Shown in pieces: positions 61,790 to 64,000 of a DNA stretch of 64,000 bases (positions within the stretch are counted from its first letter, which is position 1; every line of letters starts with the position of its first letter). The translations under genes and the position numbers were made by a program. Under the pieces are notes generated by a model. It ran no database searches and was not told the origin of the DNA. It saw only the letters and a list, made by a program, of their open reading frames with translations. The DNA lies in NCBI GenBank assembly GCA_905221605.1, contig CAJNDS010002679.1, positions 184,001-248,000 on the forward strand, given 5' to 3'. The DNA is from Symbiodinium natans. Taxonomy: Eukaryota > Sar > Dinophyceae > Suessiales > Symbiodiniaceae.

Positions 61790-63465
61790 GAGGGTCAGGG
61801 GCTTGTGGGTTTACGAGCTACAGTGGCTATGACATAGTGGCCTGCCCAAACACTAAACTCTGAACCCTGGAGGGGCCCGGCCTCATTTTTGTGAATGCTG
61901 CCCAGAGTGTGAAAGAGCAGAACCTTCTCCATGCCAGATCCCCGGATATGTGGCAGTATCGGGTTCGAGGATCTGTCAGAGTATCGGGTTCGCCTTCGGC
62001 CGTTTTGCGGGTTTCGAAATTTGAGGGGTCCGCTTTTGGGTTCCCTTTTTTTTGGGGGGATACCCTGAATATAGGCGAGTGGGTTCGTAGTCCTTACATC
62101 ACCTCCGAGGATGGCAGGGGAGAGGGCGATCATCGGATGACACTTGGGGGGTTCCCGAACTTAGGGGGGTCCCTTTTACGTTGTGTGTTCACTCTTTACC
62201 GGCAACTTCAATGGCGAGAGCCCCTCCAGCCTGGAGGGGCATCTTCAGCACCCCAGATATCTAAAACGCACCTTAACCCGTCATCCTGCTCCCCAAAACC
62301 CCAAGCCGTGTAAGTTCTAAACCGCACCTGCCTACTGGGTAACGCACGTAGGTAACCGAGTTTCAGGTAAGGTTGGCGTGTGGGGCTTAGGGGTTCTAAG
62401 CAGGGCAACTGTAGCATAACCTCATGTGAGGGTGCTTCTGTCCCTACCTTCTAGCTACTCATGAACCCAAGTACACACCCAAAAGCCCTAAACCCCAAAA
62501 TCTTGTGGTTGGCATGTTGGCCCTTAGGGGAACATCCCAATCTTGTTGGCTTGAGGGTTTGGAGTTCAGGGCTCGGGGCGCCTTGTTTTGTAGGACTAAA
62601 GACAGCAGCTCCGTCTCCTCAGGCTTCAAGATGGCTCTGCGAGTTCTTTGTTTTTTTTTTTTTTGCTTGGAGGGGGGGGGGGTTTCGGTTTTAGGTTTAG
62701 GGTTTAGGGTGTAGGGTGTAGGGTCTAGGGTTTAGGGTTTAGGGTTTGGGGTTTGGGGTGGGGGGTGGGGGGTGGGCAGAACAGGGCGAACAGGGGTTTT
62801 AGGGGCGGAGAGAGCCTCAAGACCTACAAGCCATGCATTGACTCTTTCCCAACTACCTACGGCCCCTGAATGATGTAGGCGTAGCTCGCAGGTCCACAGA
62901 GCCTCAGACCAAAAGTTGTGCTCCTAAATCCCAAACCCGAAGCCACAAACCCTGAGCCATACACCCCGAAGCCTCTGCCAAAACCCAAGAAGCGAGGCTG
63001 CAGAGGTCAGTGCTTCGCTTTGGCGAATGCCGTTCTGGGCCCCGGAGGTGTGCGACAGGCCGAGTGTGGCGTTTAGGGTGATTCGTAGGTTCATGGCTAG
63101 GTAAAATAGGAAGGTTATAAGTATTCCTAAATGATGTCACAGCCTTACTAGAGTTACTAAGCCCAGCTATGACTACCCATGTTTCTCCAAGTGGGTTCGG
63201 TAGGGGAGTCTGGGAGTTGAGAGGACGGTGCTGGCTGCAGTGGCAGAGACCGCAAATGAAGAGACTTGGCCTTACAGTCTTCAACTGACCAGCTCTCTAA
63301 GTCATCGCCTACTTTTTGGCACCCTATATAAAGGTCCGCCTCAAATCAGGATCCCCGCAAGCTGGCCAAAACGTAGAGAATTGACCAGCTTTTTGGGACG
63401 ACGTTCGGGGCAACCCTCAAAAAGGCTTTTGATGTGAGCTGTACTCAGACTTGCCAAGTGACGCG

Positions 63466-63594
63466 TTGTGTTGAAAACGATCGAAGCTCCGAAGCCTGAA
63501 GCCAAGGAGATCGTGGCCACCGACACCGTCGATACACTGATATCCACGGCATGGCTTCTGATGCGTGCGTCGACGGCGACGGAGAGCCAAGAGG
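63466..63594 (+). CDS. Exon-like segment before a terminal exon
   Basis: The frame contains IEAPKPEAKEIVATDTVDTL and then ISTAWLLMRASTATESQE. Composition is strongly protein-like. The acceptor is not certain (a stop lies at 63459), and the donor may be GA- or GG-type. It pairs naturally with the terminal exon 95 bases downstream. Confidence 0.5.
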
Positions 63595-63689
63595 GTTGGT
63601 TATCATGCAGATTTTTTTTTGGGCTTGGTGGTCGGGGTTCGGGGTCCAGGGCGTAAACAGACTGTGAGCATGGGGTCTCGTTCTCGCAG

Positions 63690-63812
63690 GACATATTTCT
63701 GGGCATGGGAAGCGTGACCTGCTTGTGCCTCGTCACCTATGCATACCGCTACGGGGGCGTGGACGCCCTGCTGGCGCCTCAGCCACTTTTCCAAGGCCGC
63801 CCTTGGCAGTGA
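63690..63812 (+). CDS. Terminal exon, 40 codons and stop
   Basis: After TTCTCGCAG, the frame reads DIFLGMGSVTCLCLVTYAYR, then YGGVDALLAPQPLFQGRPWQ, and ends with TGA at 63810-63812. A short hydrophobic stretch (VTCLCLVTYAY) is present. The family is not recognised. Confidence 0.55.
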   Translation, partial: DIFLGMGSVTCLCLVTYAYRYGGVDALLAPQPLFQGRPWQ

Positions 63813-64000
63813 AAGTGCAAGGCTTCGGGTTTAAATCCTAGAGGTTCGGACGCCCTAAACTCGAGGCCTTGACAGGGGCGGGGCATGCGTCTGGCGGCTG
63901 CTGCCGGTGCTTTCCGACTTTTCCCCGGAGGGTTGTATCTCATCGTAGAGAGAGCTCCTGTGGATGCCACAAAAAACCTGGAGACTTGTAGTCTGCCCTC

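Larger units (their letters stand above)
60801..63460. other. Stretch with repeats and weak exon candidates
   Basis: Contains a possible exon at 61156-61232 (ARLREHLRVLLMPAVLLEDC) running into the GT repeat, T and G runs near 62650-62680 and a TTTAGGG tract at 62692-62750. Otherwise nothing supported except 61748-61789, listed separately. Confidence 0.4.

Noticed and set aside
1-64000. tRNA, rRNA or snRNA genes
   Set aside because: No cloverleaf, rRNA core or snRNA motif was recognised by eye; a covariance-model scan would be needed to exclude them.

Overview
This window looks like nuclear DNA of a dinoflagellate, though species and family cannot be read from it. The case rests on four things. 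The two long terminal repeats (LTRs) of a large retrotransposon carry the last 13 bases of the dinoflagellate spliced leader. Many small exon-like segments are bounded by AG acceptors and GC or GT donors. Telomere-type TTTAGGG / CCCTAAA motifs are scattered everywhere. The retroelement proteins (CCCH-finger Gag, Lys/Gly/Ala-rich linkers, Ty3/gypsy-like Pol) fit the style seen in that group. No complete cellular gene, tRNA, rRNA or CRISPR array was recognised.

Layout. 1-27.5 kb: intron-like or intergenic DNA built from degenerate TTTAGGG/CCCTAAA tracts, minisatellites and diverged segmental duplications, with tiny exon-like islands, mostly on the + strand and often coiled-coil in character. 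Clear ones lie at 7.75-8.07 kb (three exons ending in a stop), 10.44 kb, 17.7 kb and 22.7-25.9 kb (coiled-coil pieces and a possible C-terminal membrane anchor). A Pro/Glu-rich exon with a PPAEG repeat lies at 26.6-27.2 kb. 13.9-15.1 kb is a distinct AT-rich array with palindromic GC clusters.

27,720-43,872 is an apparently recent, about 16.15-kb LTR retrotransposon on the minus strand. It sits inside an ATATACAT microsatellite, with 309-bp LTRs that differ at one base by eye. In sense order it has a 5' LTR, leader, ORF1 (Gag, two CCCH fingers, protease, the C-terminal part of a reverse transcriptase, RNase H), ORF2 (integrase, a methyltransferase-like region, then the finger/palm part of a reverse transcriptase with YVDD, then a C2H2 finger), and ORF3/ORF4 (acidic region, two RanBP2-type fingers, a membrane segment, a SWIM-like Cys/His motif and a PLD-family nuclease motif). 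The reverse transcriptase is split, with its halves in permuted order in two proteins, and the 3' module is unlike standard LTR elements. This is the best candidate for an undescribed system.

43.9-47.4 kb: flanking microsatellite, a 49-bp satellite that reverses polarity, a long TTTAGGG-derived array with four hairpin repeats, and a second microsatellite. 47.4-64 kb: more exon islands, including a short-exon ankyrin-repeat gene on the + strand (56.8-60.8 kb) and a two-exon 3' gene end at 63.5-63.8 kb. A recurrent pattern is that exons have CCCTAAA-type DNA on their left and TTTAGGG-type DNA on their right, so each intron carries inverted telomere-like ends. All exon calls were made by eye without transcript evidence and are provisional.
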